From positions 7,373,555 to 7,437,554 of the forward strand of contig BCHX01000001.1 in the NCBI GenBank assembly GCA_001599755.1: DNA of 64,000 nt, read 5' to 3'. Of this stretch, positions 1 through 11,786 are shown in pieces (within the stretch, counting starts at the first letter, position 1; every line of letters begins with the position of its first letter). The notes beneath the pieces are model-generated. The model was not told the DNA's origin and did no database searches. It saw nothing but the letters and a program-made list of their open reading frames with translations. This DNA is from Gliomastix tumulicola (lineage: Eukaryota > Ascomycota > Sordariomycetes > Hypocreales > Bionectriaceae). The position numbers were made by a program, and so were the translations under genes.

Positions 1-915
1 ACAATCCCCATGGGGGCCAACGACGCCCAGCGGTCAGCACGAGTCAAGACGTGCACGAAGGGCCTCTCTCCGTGGTTGATCTATTGAATCTTGCAGGGCA
101 CGATCAGGGACGCTAATCTTCGTTTACCTAATCTTTAGCGTGGTCGCTTCAATTATCCGATCCGAAGGGCCGGCTGTTCTGCGCTCGGTAGAGATGAACC
201 GATATAAGACCCGGAGACACTAGCAAATGCGGGTGCATATACCACCGGCCGGTCGGCCCAAACTGCAGCTCCCAACTTGAGGGCCGAACCTGCGTGGGGG
301 CCGTTGGTCCTGCTTTCTGGCCATTTTTTTGAGGCATCAATGGACACCCTCAGCGTGACTCTCAGTGGTCCGGTCCAGAGTCCCCCTCAGGATCCTTGGG
401 GTGGCAACGGAGCATTGTCCCGAAGCGCATGCTGGGCAGTGGTCTGGTGACCGCTTGCATGCTGTTGGCAGCAATGCAACCCTGCGGCCTCGTTTCTGGG
501 GACTTTGGGCCATTTGGACCCCATTCTGCAAACGACTTCACCACCTTGACAATGGCCAAGAGACACCTACCCTTGTCTTCAGCGATATTAACCTCCCCTC
601 CTCGCGTCTCTCTCTCCACGAATAGTAGCCCCGGGTTCCCCGCATGGCCTCGGGATCATAACACCACGGGGTCAGTGTCTCCTTGGTGGAGAGAGAGCCT
701 GCTCCCTGCCCTAGCCATTAGGGCGGGGGCACGATCTCCGTTTCTCTCCCTAGCAAGAGCCGCCGTTGGGGAGTTTGGTATATAACTCGAGGTCCCCCAG
801 CCCACCAAGCACAGGATGCTCGGTCTGGAGCAAGCGTCTTCGAGGACTGTCGACACATTCACCTACTGCATCATCATCATCATCATCAACAACAACAACT
901 CTCACACCGCCCACC
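1..915. other. Intergenic / 5' flank of first transporter gene
   Basis: I see no supportable gene here. The open frames are short, overlap on both strands and carry no recognisable domain. The last ~130 bases are promoter and 5' leader of the downstream transporter, including a CAT/CAA-rich stretch at about 868-900. Confidence 0.6.
779..785 (+). promoter_or_regulatory. TATA-like box (TATATAA)
   Basis: TATATAA lies 131 nt before the ATG at 916. It is followed by a CT/CA-rich leader, a plausible fungal core promoter for the MFS transporter. Assigned by position and sequence only. Confidence 0.45.
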
Positions 916-2777
916 ATGGCGATCATCGGCCACAAAGAAGAGTTTGCCGATGAGGCTCGCATCTCCACCATTGCCAAAGCGGACGAGGTCCGATGGTGGA
1001 AGAAACCAAACCTGAGGTTCCTCTACCTCATTCTGATTCCTTGTGGACTGGGAGTCGAATGGACCTCCGGCTTTGATTCCTCCATGATGAACAGTTTGCA
1101 GGCCGTCGAGGCATGGCGAAGCTGTGAGTGGCGCGCACCCTCCCCAAGAAGAGCCGGCCCATCCATTGGTAGTAGCTAGTAGCTTGGACTGACGACTCAC
1201 ACCCGCAGATTTCGATTACCCAACCTCATCCAAACTTGGCCTCCTCAACGCCATGTACTCGCTCGGCGCCTTGATGTCGGTCCCCTTCATCCCGTCCACC
1301 TCGCAGTACCTCGGCCGTCGTTGGACAATCATCGCCGCGTCGCTCGTCATGGTTGCCGGTGCTGGTATGCAGGCCGGTGCCGTCAACGTGGACATGTTCC
1401 TCGCATCTCGATGGCTTCTGGGATTTGCGATTCCCTTCGCTATTGTCAATGCGTCATCCATCTTGGGTGAGCTCGGGTACGAGAAGGAGCGGCCCTTCCT
1501 GACCAGTCTCTTCAACGCGAGTTGGTTCATCGGCGCCATTGCCGCCGCCGGGACGACGTATGGCACCTTTCAGATGACCAGCACCTGGTCTTGGCGCCTG
1601 CCGAGTCTGCTGCAGTTTGTGCCCAGCACGTGCCAGTTGATATTCATCTGGTGGCTGCCCGAGAGCCCGCGATGGCTGGTCAGCAAGGACCGCCACGACG
1701 AGGCCCTGACTATCCTCCAGAAGTACCACAGTGAGGGTAAGGACGGAGAGGAGTATGTGCGCCTCGAGTTTGCGCAGATCCAGTCGGTCATCCGGCAGGA
1801 GAAGGAGCTCGCAAAGCGCTGGGTGTGGGCCGACGTGTTCCGCGATGCCCCGATGCGCCGACGCTTCCTCCTCGCCGTCATCACCGGCTTCTTCACACAG
1901 TGGAGCGGCAATGGCCTGCTGTCCTTCTACATGCGGGAGATCCTTCTCCTCGTCGGGATCGATAATAACAGGACCGTGCAGCAGATCATCCTGAGCAACA
2001 CGTGCTGGGGTCTGATTAATGCAGTGCCAATCGCTCTCATCGCTCCCCGGTTCAAGCGCCGACACATGTTCCTCCTGTGCACCATCGGAACCGCTTGTGT
2101 CTACACTGTTTGGACCATCGCGTCTGCCAGGTGAGTGGGACTCTGTTGCTGCCACCAGCTTGCTACGCTGTGCAGTAGCCACGTAAACCCCCAGGTTCGG
2201 CTAACAATTTCCTCCAGATTCGCCATCCAGAAGACCAGTTCGGCAGCCATCCCGGTCCTGGTCTTTATCTACTTGTATTCTCCGTATGTATCTGCCACGC
2301 TGTCCGCATATTCTATTGGATGCTAACACGAGAGGATGATAGCTTCTACAACGTCGGATGGAACGCACTAGCCTACACGTACATGGTTGAGATCTTCCCT
2401 TTCCAGCAGCGATCAAAGGGTATTGCGGTCGAGCAGCTCGCCGTGCGCTGCGCCGTCTTCGTCAACACATACGTCAACCCTATCGCACTCAGCTCCATTG
2501 GCTGGAAGTATTACATCGTCTATTGCGTAAGTTTTATCCGATCTGCTGATGTCTTGGGTCCTTGCTGACATGGTGACAGGTCTGGATCCTGGTCGAGATT
2601 GCCACGGTATATTTCATCTTCCCCGAAACCTCTGGTCGCAGCTTGGAGGAGTTGAGCTTCATGTTTGAGAGCAAGGAGATTCAGGAGAGGGTGTCACACA
2701 ACGTGAACAAGGCTCTCGAGACGGCTGAGACGATCGAGGCAGTCGAGATGAGCGCGCAGAGGAAGGAAACCGCTTGA
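916..2777 (+). CDS. MFS sugar transporter (hexose/lactose permease-like)
   Basis: A plasma-membrane sugar:proton symporter of the Sugar_tr family. The exons are 916-1123, 1209-2130, 2218-2283, 2343-2526 and 2580-2777, giving 525 aa, the usual length for 12-TM fungal sugar carriers. The family signatures are visible: LGRRW after TM2, PESPRWL before the central loop, VEIFPF in the second half and PETSGRSLEEL at the end of TM12. The start sits in a good fungal context (CACCATGG) and follows a TATA-like box. Introns have GTGAGT/GTATGT/GTAAGT donors. The substrate cannot be read from sequence; lactose, cellobiose, hexoses or pentoses are all possible. The next gene is an aconitase with no obvious functional link. 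Confidence 0.9.
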
Positions 2778-3478
2778 GGCTGGCCATTTTTATCATAGCT
2801 CTTGACGTGATGATCATGTTATCAATGGAGATATTCGTGTCGCGCTAAGGCGTATCCAGACTCACCCCTGAGGCTGCACGAGTGAGTGAATCGACTGTCG
2901 AACTTAGTGCTGGAACTGTTAGGTCGGGGGGAACATCAGATCCATTTCGAGCCTGTGGTTAGGCCGCCAGCAGCAGCTCCCTACGGTCAGCTTCATCTTG
3001 TAAAGCCGATGACAGGGCCTTTCACAGCCGTATCGCAGCCGATTGTCGCGAATCTCGCTCAGATAGGCCCGACAAAGCCGCAGCAAAAGGGCTTGAGCCG
3101 ACCACCATCACTAAGCAGACGTTGTGCAGACCTCTCTTTCTCTCTCTCTCTCTCTCTCTGGAGGCTCGGCTCAAACGTCGCCTAAACCCACGAACTTCAG
3201 TGGTGATATAAAGTGGATCCAAGAATGGTGACAGAAAGTGTGGGAAACATTCTTGTCAATTCTCACTTCTGCTGGGGGAAATACTCTGTCTACCCGCTCA
3301 CTGGGAGTGGACTTGGTGGATCCCGCAGTGCGAGAATCGCAAAACTCTGCCACTCACAGGCGACCTTTTAGTAACCGCTCCATCCTCTCTCTGATTGCCT
3401 CCTCCAAGCCCCCTTTCTCTGCCTGCAGAGCATCAAGAAGCCGGGCGCGGCACAAAGCAGAGGCCGAGCTCAATTTCT
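2778..3478. other. Intergenic spacer with CT microsatellite
   Basis: This is the spacer between the sugar transporter and the aconitase gene. It holds a CT-dinucleotide run at about 3132-3159, probably part of the aconitase promoter or leader. An open frame reaching back to 3395 begins with TTG, not ATG, so I do not count it as coding. Confidence 0.5.
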
Positions 3479-6008
3479 ATGTCATCCGCCATGTTGGCCT
3501 CGAGGAATTTGCCGCAGAGGCTCGGTGTCTCGGCCGCATCGCGCGCCTGTCATGCTGGAGCCGTCAGGATACGCAGATTAGCGACTCACGCGCCAGTGCC
3601 AGGTCAGGCGCCTCTCAGCCGGTTTGAGCCGCATGAGACCATCGACTACCGTCATCTGCTGGTGAAGATCCAGGCATACCGAAAGTTGTCAGTTGCAGCC
3701 ACCTGGTCAAAGTGCATTTCGTTCCGCTAGAGCTGACCAAATCTCGCACACAGCCTGGGCCGGCCACTCACATATGCCGAGAAGATCCTCGTCGCTCACC
3801 TGGACAACGAGAGTCTCGGGCGCAAGCTTGAGCGTGGATCTACACAGCTGTCACTCCGTCCTCGTCGGATCGCGTGTCAAGATGCGACGGCGCAGATGGC
3901 AATCATCCAGTTCATGTCCGCCGGTCTCGACAAGACAGCTGTCCCCTGCACCGTCCACGCGGATCATCTCATCGTTGCGAGGGAGGGCGCCGAGAAAGAC
4001 ATTCCACACGCCGTCGAATCACACGGCGAGGTGTACGACTTCATGTCGAGCGCCTGTCAGCGGTATAGCATGGGCTTCTGGAAGCCCAATGCCGGCATCA
4101 TCCACCAGATTGTCCTGGAGAATTACGCGTACCCAGGGGGCATGTTGATCGGCACAGACTCACACACACCCAACGCCGGGGGAATGGGCACTATAGCCAT
4201 CGGCGTAGGCGGAGCCGATGCCGTCGACGTTATGTGTGGTACGTGACTCTGTATCTTCCTGTTGCTTTTGTATAGTACGCTCGCTGACCTCCCTTGGCCC
4301 AGGACTTCCGTTCGAAATCACGGCCCCGAACATCATTGGTGTCAAGTTGACTGGCCACCTGCCAAGGTGGGCTAGCCCCAAAGATATCATTAACAAGGTG
4401 GCAGGTCTGCTCGGTGTCAAGGGCGGCACGGGCTCCATCATCGAGTATTTTGGTCCTGGGGCTCAGACACTCTCGGCCACTGGCATGTCGACAGTCTGCA
4501 ACATGGGAGCCGAAACGGGCGCCACGACTTCCATCTTCCCCTACTCGCCCAGCATGTCGCGATATCTCAGAGCAACGCATCGGCCTGAGATTGCCGAGGC
4601 CCTAGAAGTTGCCAAACACGAGTTGGCAGCAGATCGGGGTGCCAAGTACGATCATGTCCTCAACATCAACCTCTTGGAGCTGGAGCCGCACATCAACGGG
4701 CCGTTCACACCGGATCTCTCCACTCGGGTTTCCGAGCTTGCTGCTGAAGCAAAGGAGAAGAAGTGGCCCCCCAAGCTCACAGCGGGATTGATTGGCTCAT
4801 GCACCAACTCGTCCTTTGAAGACCTGTCAAGAGCAGCAGATCTAGCCCAGCAGGCTCTGGACGCCGGCCTCAAGCCTCAGATGCCTCTTCTCCTGTCCCC
4901 TGGCAGTGAGCAGACAAACCAGACACTGCGTCGAGAGGGCGTCCTTGACGTCTTTGACCGCCTCAACAGCACCGTCCTGTCCAACGCATGCGGCCCCTGC
5001 TGCGGATCGTGGGAGAGAACCGACATGGCCAAGGGCACGCCAAACTCCATTATCTGCTCATACAATCGCAACTTCACGGGCCGGCTTGACGGCAACCCCG
5101 CCACCCATGTCTTCATCTCGTCGCCCGAGATGGTGGTCACCAAGGTGTTCTCGCAAGACCTCGGCTTCGACCCGACCAGGGACTCCCTCGTGACACCGGC
5201 GGGGGAGAAGTTCAGATTCAAGCCGCCGGTAGGAGAGACAGTGCCTGAGGGCGGGTATGAGCTGGTGGACGAGATCTATGCAGGGCCCGTCGAGAATGCA
5301 GCGTCAGTCGAGGTGAAGATTTCCGACTCCTCGCAGCGTCTGCAGCGTCTCAAGCCATTCCCAGCGTGGTCAGGATCCGACTTCATTGACTGTCCCGTCC
5401 TGATCAAGGCAGTGGGGAAGTGCACCACGGACCAAATCACGCAGGCCGGCCCGTGGCTTCGGTACCGTGGCCATCTTGAGAACATCTCCAACAACACCCT
5501 GATTGGCGCCATCAATGCCGAAAATGGCAAGGCAAACGCCGTGCGGAACCAGATCACAGGAGACTTCGGAGGTGTGCCGGAAACAGCCAGGGATTACCAG
5601 CGTCGGGGCGTCCCCTGGGTCGTCGTAGCTGATCACAACTACGGAGAGGGCTCGTCGCGGGAGCATGCAGCCCTCCAGCCGAGGTATCTGGGCGGCGCAG
5701 CCATCATTGCGAAGAGCTTCGCGCGCATCCACGAGGCAAACCTCAAGAAGCAGGGCATGCTGGCACTGACTCTCACTGCGCCGGAGGACTACGACAGGAT
5801 GGAACCATCGGACAAAATCAGCATTATTGGTCTGGGCAGCTTGGCACCAGGACAAAGTCTGCGCCTGCGGGTCAAGACGTCGCGAGGAGACGCCTGGGAG
5901 ACGGATGTGAGGCATAACATGACTCTGGAGCAGATTGAATACTTCAAGGCCGGCAGCGCACTAGCACTCTTGGCTCTGCGTCGTCGAGCGGCCGAGACTG
6001 ATTCATGA
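3479..6008 (+). CDS. Aconitase paralogue, mitochondrial (AcoB/Aco2-like)
   Basis: A [4Fe-4S] hydro-lyase of the aconitase family. The exons are 3479-3684, 3754-4238 and 4303-6008 (798 aa). An alternative first donor at 3712 gives 807 aa; neither donor is canonical. The N-terminus is basic and Ser/Ala/Arg-rich without acidic residues for about 35 residues, typical of a mitochondrial presequence. Cluster cysteines lie in GSCTNSS and NACGPCC. The active-site stretches SYNRNFTGR, RYRGHLENISNN and GEGSSREHAA are conserved, so the enzyme should be active. It differs from housekeeping aconitase at several usually invariant spots, for example CCGSWER where CIGQWDR is usual. In aspergilli and yeast a second aconitase (AcoB/Aco2) serves homocitrate dehydration in lysine synthesis; that role here is inference. 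Confidence 0.88.
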
Positions 6009-7444
6009 TGGTCACAAGGAGAGGGAAAGGAAACCGAAAATACCTGACTTGGGCGTAACGTTGTTCACGGAGTCCGATTGGTGACATTGTGGATCGCACG
6101 CAGGCTACTAGTAATAAATTTTCATCATCCATCTCATTATCGCTACTAGTAAGGACCTGCCACTACCTGTAGACAGATGGCGCTTGTGTGTACCAGGCAA
6201 TAGCCGGATGGATATTCATGTATCACGTATTCCAACACGTAACGTAAGACGGCGGTTTGTTGGGAAAACAAACTCCCTTTAGGGTAGGTGTAATAGCTGC
6301 GTCTCGTCCTCAGTTGGATGTGACCCGGATGGAAGACCCCAATTCTGACGGTCCTCCGGCCGATATCGGTGCAGGTGCAGTGAAGTGAATCCTTCTGGCT
6401 GTCAGGCGACACACGACATCACAAAACAGAAAACTCGCTGCTTCCAGTCCAGCGCGACACCACGGTCCAAATCCTGCCAAGATCTGATAAGATTGACGTG
6501 AAGTTCAGCTGACGGTGTGTCCGATCGGTCTACGACGCACCATTATGTACAAGAAACGTGGGAAGACCGATATCCGAGGTGGGTTTTCTTGGGGCAGGCA
6601 GAGGGAGAGAGAAAAAGTGAAACTCGTACCACCGACGTGGCGAGAGGAAATTGTTGGCGGGGGAAGGGGATCGAGTCTCCCCCCCTTCCCCCCGGCGAGC
6701 TGGATCCTCGCGCGCGGTCCAAACACGCCCGATCGCACACTGGAACAGTGAGAGAAACGTCGAAGGAAACGAATGGCATGTGGAGAGCTCGGAGTACGCC
6801 GTGCGTTGACATCAGGGAGGCGTAGATTGATAAGATTGTCGGCCTGCGCGTCGGCGCTTGGCCGGCCTAAAAAGCTTTCGATGGAACCGCTAGTGTCCAT
6901 CAGATCGGCTTCTGGCCAATCTCTTTCGTCGCTGCCTGGTCTTCAGCAGGGTCCACGGCGCCACCAGTTTGGCGGGCGATGCTAATAAGGGGGGAGGCCG
7001 GGGCTGCGATGGAAAAAGGACTGCTGCCCTCGCGCCTCCAGTGGATGGCAGAGTGGATATGTTTGGGCCATGTCTGGCGGGCAGAATTGAGTCTAAGGGA
7101 GAAAATTTCAATGGTCTGGTGCTTCTTTGGCCCGTCTGCTGGGAAAAACTGCTTCTAAATCCGGCAGTGTCTGTGTCGCGTGGGAGGATCGCTATGCATC
7201 TATCCCGCATCGCGCCCTCCTCGCCCTGATCCCTGTCACTTGCACGTCCTTCCCTCTCTGGTAGCACTAACTGGCAATCCTCCAGTGAATAAAGCGGCCA
7301 GTCCTGCCCGATTTTTTTCCCCTGGTCGCACCTGGCGTGTTCACTGTTCACCACCCTCTGTGTCCTCCCAATCTTCAGCCCCGAGACACGCTGCCAATTG
7401 TCGCCTACACGTCGCCGTGTCGTGTCCCTTCACACAGCCACACC
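6009..7444. other. Intergenic region, promoter side of siderophore transporter
   Basis: A 1.4-kb gap with no supportable gene. It holds GATA-type sites at 6482-6490 and near 6828-6835, and CCAAT boxes near 6916 and 7372. This arrangement is compatible with iron-dependent control of the downstream siderophore transporter. Confidence 0.5.
6482..6490 (+). promoter_or_regulatory. GATA site matching the fungal iron-repressor consensus ATCWGATAA
   Basis: ATCTGATAA matches exactly the consensus described for SreA-type GATA iron repressors in aspergilli. It lies 955 nt upstream of the siderophore transporter ATG. A second GATA core (TTGATAAG) lies near 6828. The link to iron control is inferred from motif and gene identity. 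Confidence 0.4.
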
Positions 7445-9556
7445 ATGTCTGAGCCATCCAGGAACGATGAGGAGCGCGACTTCAGCAGGGAGGAGAACAA
7501 GGAGGTCGCCGTGGGCGAGTCCAAGGACACTGCCCGCGACGACCCGGACAACGAGTCCTCCGTGGGTAGCTACCAGGATGGCGTCAAGGCCATCGAGGCC
7601 ATCTCCAAGGCATGGGACATGAAGTCCCTGATTGTCGCCTACTGCAGGTGCGAGCCCTGATGAAATTGGGACTGACATGTCAAATGAACCACCCCAGGCT
7701 GACGACGATATGCTATGCTAGTCTGATGCTCATGGCCATCATTACGTCGCTGGAAGGCCAAGTCACCTGGCCTGCCGTGCCCTTCGTGACCAGCAGCTTC
7801 TCGTCGCACTCGACGATTGCGACCATCCAGGTCGTCCAGAACGTCATCAATGGTGAGTGATGGCAGCAGCTATTACATTACCATGTACATCACCAGTCGT
7901 ACTGACGCCGCAATGTCTCCAGCTGTCATCAAGCCCCCAATGGCCAAGATCGCCGATGTGTTCGGCCGACTCGAGGCATTCTGCCTCTGCCTCGGCCTCT
8001 ACGTCCTGGGAATGATCCAGATGGCCGCGTCGAACAACGTCGAGTCGTTTGCTTCGGCTCAGATCTTCTACTCGGCCGGGTCCACGGGCCTGCTGATCCT
8101 GCAGCAAATCTTCATTGCCGACACGACCGATATCCCCAACCGTGCCCTCTTCTCGACGCTCCCGGATCTTCCTTTCCTCGTCACCACATGGATCGGCAGC
8201 ATCATCAGCAATGCCATCATGAAGTCATCCGGCAGCTGGAGATGGGTGTACGGCATGTGGACCATCATCATGCCCGTGGCCTTCATCCCCCTCGGCGTCT
8301 CGCTCTGGCTCAACGCGCGACGGGCTAAGAAGATGGGCCTGGCCGCTCCGCAGCACACGACCCTCAAGGGCAGCCTTTTCAGGATCCTGGGGAATCTGTG
8401 GAGGGATCTTGACATTGGCGGCATCCTGCTTCTCAGCGGTGGCTTCTCCCTCATCCTCGTCCCTTGCACGCTCGCCAACACCGCCTCAGGCGGATGGAAC
8501 AACCCGGACATCATCGCTATGGTCACTGTCGGAGCCGTGCTGTTGATTGTTTTCCCCTTCTGGGAGATGGCCTCGCGCTTCGCGAGGAAACGCGAGATGA
8601 CGGGCGGCGTCGGCAAGTTCCTCTCCAACTTGTCGCCGTACCCTCTGATCCCTCTGCACCTCCTCAAGAACCGCACCTTTACTGCGGGTAACTTGCTTGC
8701 CGTCTTCTATTTCAGTAAGTCTCACTCCAGGTGGCTCATGTGCCCTTCAATTCGCTAACCTGGTTGCTCTCCAGTGGTCTTCTACCTGTCTGTGCAGCCC
8801 TACTTCAACTCCTACCTCCTTGTTGTCCGTGGCATCGACGTGCAGTCGGCTGCCTACATCCTCAACACCTTCAACCTCACCGCTGCCGTGTCGTCCTTCA
8901 TCGTCTCTGTCCTCATCAAGTTGACCAACCGCTACAAGTGGTACGTCTTTGTTGGCAGCTGCCTCTACATGCTCGGCACCGGTCTCATGATGTACTTCCG
9001 CACCGAGACCGCTCCCCTGTCGGCCATCATCGGCAGTCAGTTCCTCATCGGCTTTGGTGGTGGCATGCTTAACGTGCCTGCGCAGCTTGGTGTCCAGGCC
9101 AGCGCCAGCCACCAGGAGCTCGCTCAGGCGACTGCCATGTTCTTGACCCTCATCAGTGTTGGCGGTGCCATCGGGTCGGCCATCAGCGGTGCGGTCTGGA
9201 CCAAGCAGATTCCCCTCAAGCTTGAGAAGTATCTGCCCGACGACCTCAAGGACCAGGCGACTCCCATTTTCCAGAGCATCACCACGGCCATGGAGTACGA
9301 GAGGGGCTCGCCCGCCCGCATTGCCATCAACCGCAGCTACCAGGAGACCATGACCACGTTGTTGACGATTGCGCTTTGCATGTGCGCTCCCGTCATCATC
9401 TGCAGTCTGCTCATGTCTGACTACAAGCTGGACGAGATTGAGCAGGGTGTCAAGGGCAGGGTTATTGGAGGCAAGGTCGACGAGAATGAGAAGAAGACCG
9501 AGACCGGCTCCCTCGCTGACAAACTCGCGAAGTGGATTCGGGGTCGCGAGGCCTGA
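7445..9556 (+). CDS. MFS siderophore-iron transporter
   Basis: A membrane carrier that takes up ferric siderophore complexes (siderophore transporter family, 14 TM helices). The exons are 7445-7647, 7698-7852, 7923-8714 and 8775-9556, giving 643 aa, typical for MirA/MirB/Sit1-like proteins. A charged cytosolic N-terminus of about 60 residues precedes TM1. Family features include KIADVFGRLEAF (motif A), WRWVYGMW, the central loop before the DIGGILLL helix, LLKNRTFTAGN and the C-terminal YKLDEIEQGVKGRVIGG. The ATG at 7445 has a CACACC context. A GATA site fitting the iron-repressor consensus lies upstream. The siderophore (coprogen, TAFC or other) cannot be told. No siderophore synthetase is in the window, so it may serve xenosiderophores. 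Confidence 0.9.
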
Positions 9557-9896
9557 GGGCTGTGAGTGAGCAAAGACGAAACGGCTTGTTGGCTGATAAT
9601 CACATGCCCTCAAGGTTGTTTCGCATTAAATAGAAAACTCGCAGAATAAATTTCAATGAAGCTAATCCTAATTCCTTATTTAAACTCGACCACCCTCTCT
9701 CGCTCTCATTCTGGAAGTGACTAGCGGTAACTCCGGCGTGTACATAGCCAACGCGGACCGGAACGCCTTGCATAGGTTCCAAGTTGCCAAATAAGTGGTG
9801 ACTGGGGTAAGTATGATGTATCCAATAACGACTCGAGATGTGACGAAGATGTGCGCATTTGAAATATAGAAAGAAACCCCTGCTCTTGTCGATCAT
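9557..9896. other. Convergent 3' spacer
   Basis: Short spacer between convergent genes, presumably carrying both 3' UTRs. I see no gene or repeat. Confidence 0.5.
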
Positions 9897-11786
9897 CTAG
9901 CTTAGTCTCGGCTCAAGGAGAGCTCGGATTGCTGAACGATTTCGAGCGGCCCATGAGACAGCAGCGAGGGGACTAAGCCACATAACGAGTCTCGGGTCGA
10001 GCAAGATTCTACGGACGCGGTTCAGTATCCAGAATGACGACCCTCCGCCGTATTGAAAGTCCTTCCACCTGGGGAAGTACAGCGCTCTCCAGAATGTGGT
10101 AGAGAGACCAGGCCACGACGCGCAGTTCCGACCCGAGTTCTTATCGATGTACCAGTTGCTGCAGCCTGCCGAGAAGACGACGTCCTTGAGTTCGTTGTCT
10201 ATCTTCTGAACGAACTCCTCCTCAGCTTCGGGCTTGGCTTCGACAACGGAGGCGTAGCCATCCAGTGTCGGTTTGAAGAGCGCCTTGGCGACATATGCGA
10301 CCTGTATCTCCAGCGTGAAGATGACCGAGTTGAAGGCAGGGAAGGTATTGGGACCGAAGCTGTTTGATAGTCTTAGCCCACCATTCGCGCGCGATCTCAA
10401 GCCGTCACGGGACCAAGCGGACACTCACAGAGTGGCAAAGTTGGGAAAGTTGTGGATGAAAGTCCCCATGTAAGCTTGAGCCCCTCGGTGGCTCACCCAT
10501 TGGTCATGAAGAGAGCCTCCATGTTTGCCCACGATGTTCATGGGGGCCAGAAACGAGGTAACGTCGAAGCCAGTGGCCAGTATGATGGCGTCGAAGTCTT
10601 CTTGTCTTCCAGAATCGCTTATGATCCCGGTCTCAGTGACTTCCTTGATCCCTTCGGATAGTAGATCGATGTTGTCGCGGTGCAAAGAGGCCAGGTAGCC
10701 GGGGTCGTAGATGCGTCTTTTGCAGCCCAAGGGGAAATCAGGCACCATGAAGCCATGGTACTTCTTGGGGGCTTCTTTGTAGATATACTGTCGGGCCTCC
10801 TCTTCGAGCGCTTGTCGTTGCCTGACCTGTTTCTCGTCGGGTCCGTAGACTGATGCTAGCTGATCCGTCTTGAAGAAGATGTTCATTCGATGGATGCGTT
10901 GCCAGAGCGGAAGGTACCTGAAGGCGAGCTTCTGCAAGGAAGAAAACTCACTGTTCGGTCGTGGATGGTACCACTGGGGGCTTCGAGCATACTGCGTGAT
11001 CCTCTTCACGTCACCAACAATGTTGGGGATAGCTTGGGCTGCGCTGCATCCGTTTCCAATGACGGCGATGCGCTTGTCGTGGATGTCGAACGAGTGGTCC
11101 CACTGAGCGGTGTGAAAGACGTGTCCCTTGAAACCATCAAGCCCGGGGAAATTGGGCTCGCGGAGCTTGCAGAAGCCGCCGACAGCAGAGATGAGAATGT
11201 TGCACTGCTTTGTGTGCAGCTTGCCGTCGACGGTATCTCTGAAGTGGACATCCCAGTGGTCGTCGTCCCATTCAGCACCGATGCACTCGGCATTGAAGTT
11301 GAAGAACCGGCGTAGATCAAATTTATCTACGGTATTCTCCAAGTCTATGAATTTTTCATTAGAGGGCCGAGAGTGACTGACGTATGGAAACCTGTACAAC
11401 TCACATTCGAGAAACTCCTCGCGATCAGCCAAGACGGCAGACCAGTCTGGGTTTGGATTGAAACTAAATGAGTAAAGATGTACAGGCACATCAGAGCCAC
11501 TGTAACTCCTGTCAGCAAATGCCCGACTTGGCCAGGCTCTCGAGGCGGCGCGGGGCGATGATACGAACCACCCTGGGTAGGTGTTGATTCTCCACGTGCC
11601 TCCAAGCCCCTCCTGCTTGTCGTAGATCTAGCGCTCGGGTTAGATCCGGGGGATCATCGACGGCTGATACCAGAAGAGAATTCAGGGACAAACCTCGAAG
11701 TCAGTGTATCCCAGCTGGCACTTGAGGGTGTGAGCCATGGCAATGGCCCCAATGCCGGCCCCTAAGATGATGGTGGTTGGCGCCAT
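9897..11786 (-). CDS. FAD-dependent Baeyer-Villiger-like monooxygenase
   Basis: A flavin monooxygenase that would use NADPH and O2 to oxygenate a ketone, aldehyde or similar carbon skeleton. The exons, in gene order, are 11786-11694, 11627-11569, 11499-11405, 11344-10429 and 10359-9897 (541 aa). The N-terminus carries the FAD Rossmann motif GAGIGA (about residues 9-14). Then come GGTWRINTYPGCGSD and HLYSFSF, which fix the small exons. The BVMO-type fingerprint FKGHVFHTAQWD is next, followed by the second nucleotide motif GNGCSAAQ and LATGFD. Exon joins were chosen because they restore YPGxGSDVPxHLYS and EEFLEYLENTVDKFDLRR, as in relatives. The ending (GPNT...NSVIF...) is typical. The substrate is unknown, and no biosynthetic core enzyme is adjacent. 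Confidence 0.87.

Noticed and set aside
3395..3478. Upstream in-frame extension of the aconitase
   Set aside because: It begins with TTG, and the ATG at 3479 directly opens a convincing mitochondrial presequence.
8747..9613. Long minus-strand open frame (288 aa) opposite the siderophore transporter
   Set aside because: It is a shadow of the GC-rich coding strand: low-complexity His/Arg/Leu composition and no domain, while the plus strand encodes a clear transporter.
9897..11786. Possibility that the flavin monooxygenase is an ornithine N-monooxygenase paired with the siderophore transporter
   Set aside because: It carries the BVMO-type fingerprint FKGHVFHTAQWD and YPGxGSD block, not the ornithine hydroxylase pattern, and no siderophore synthetase is present.
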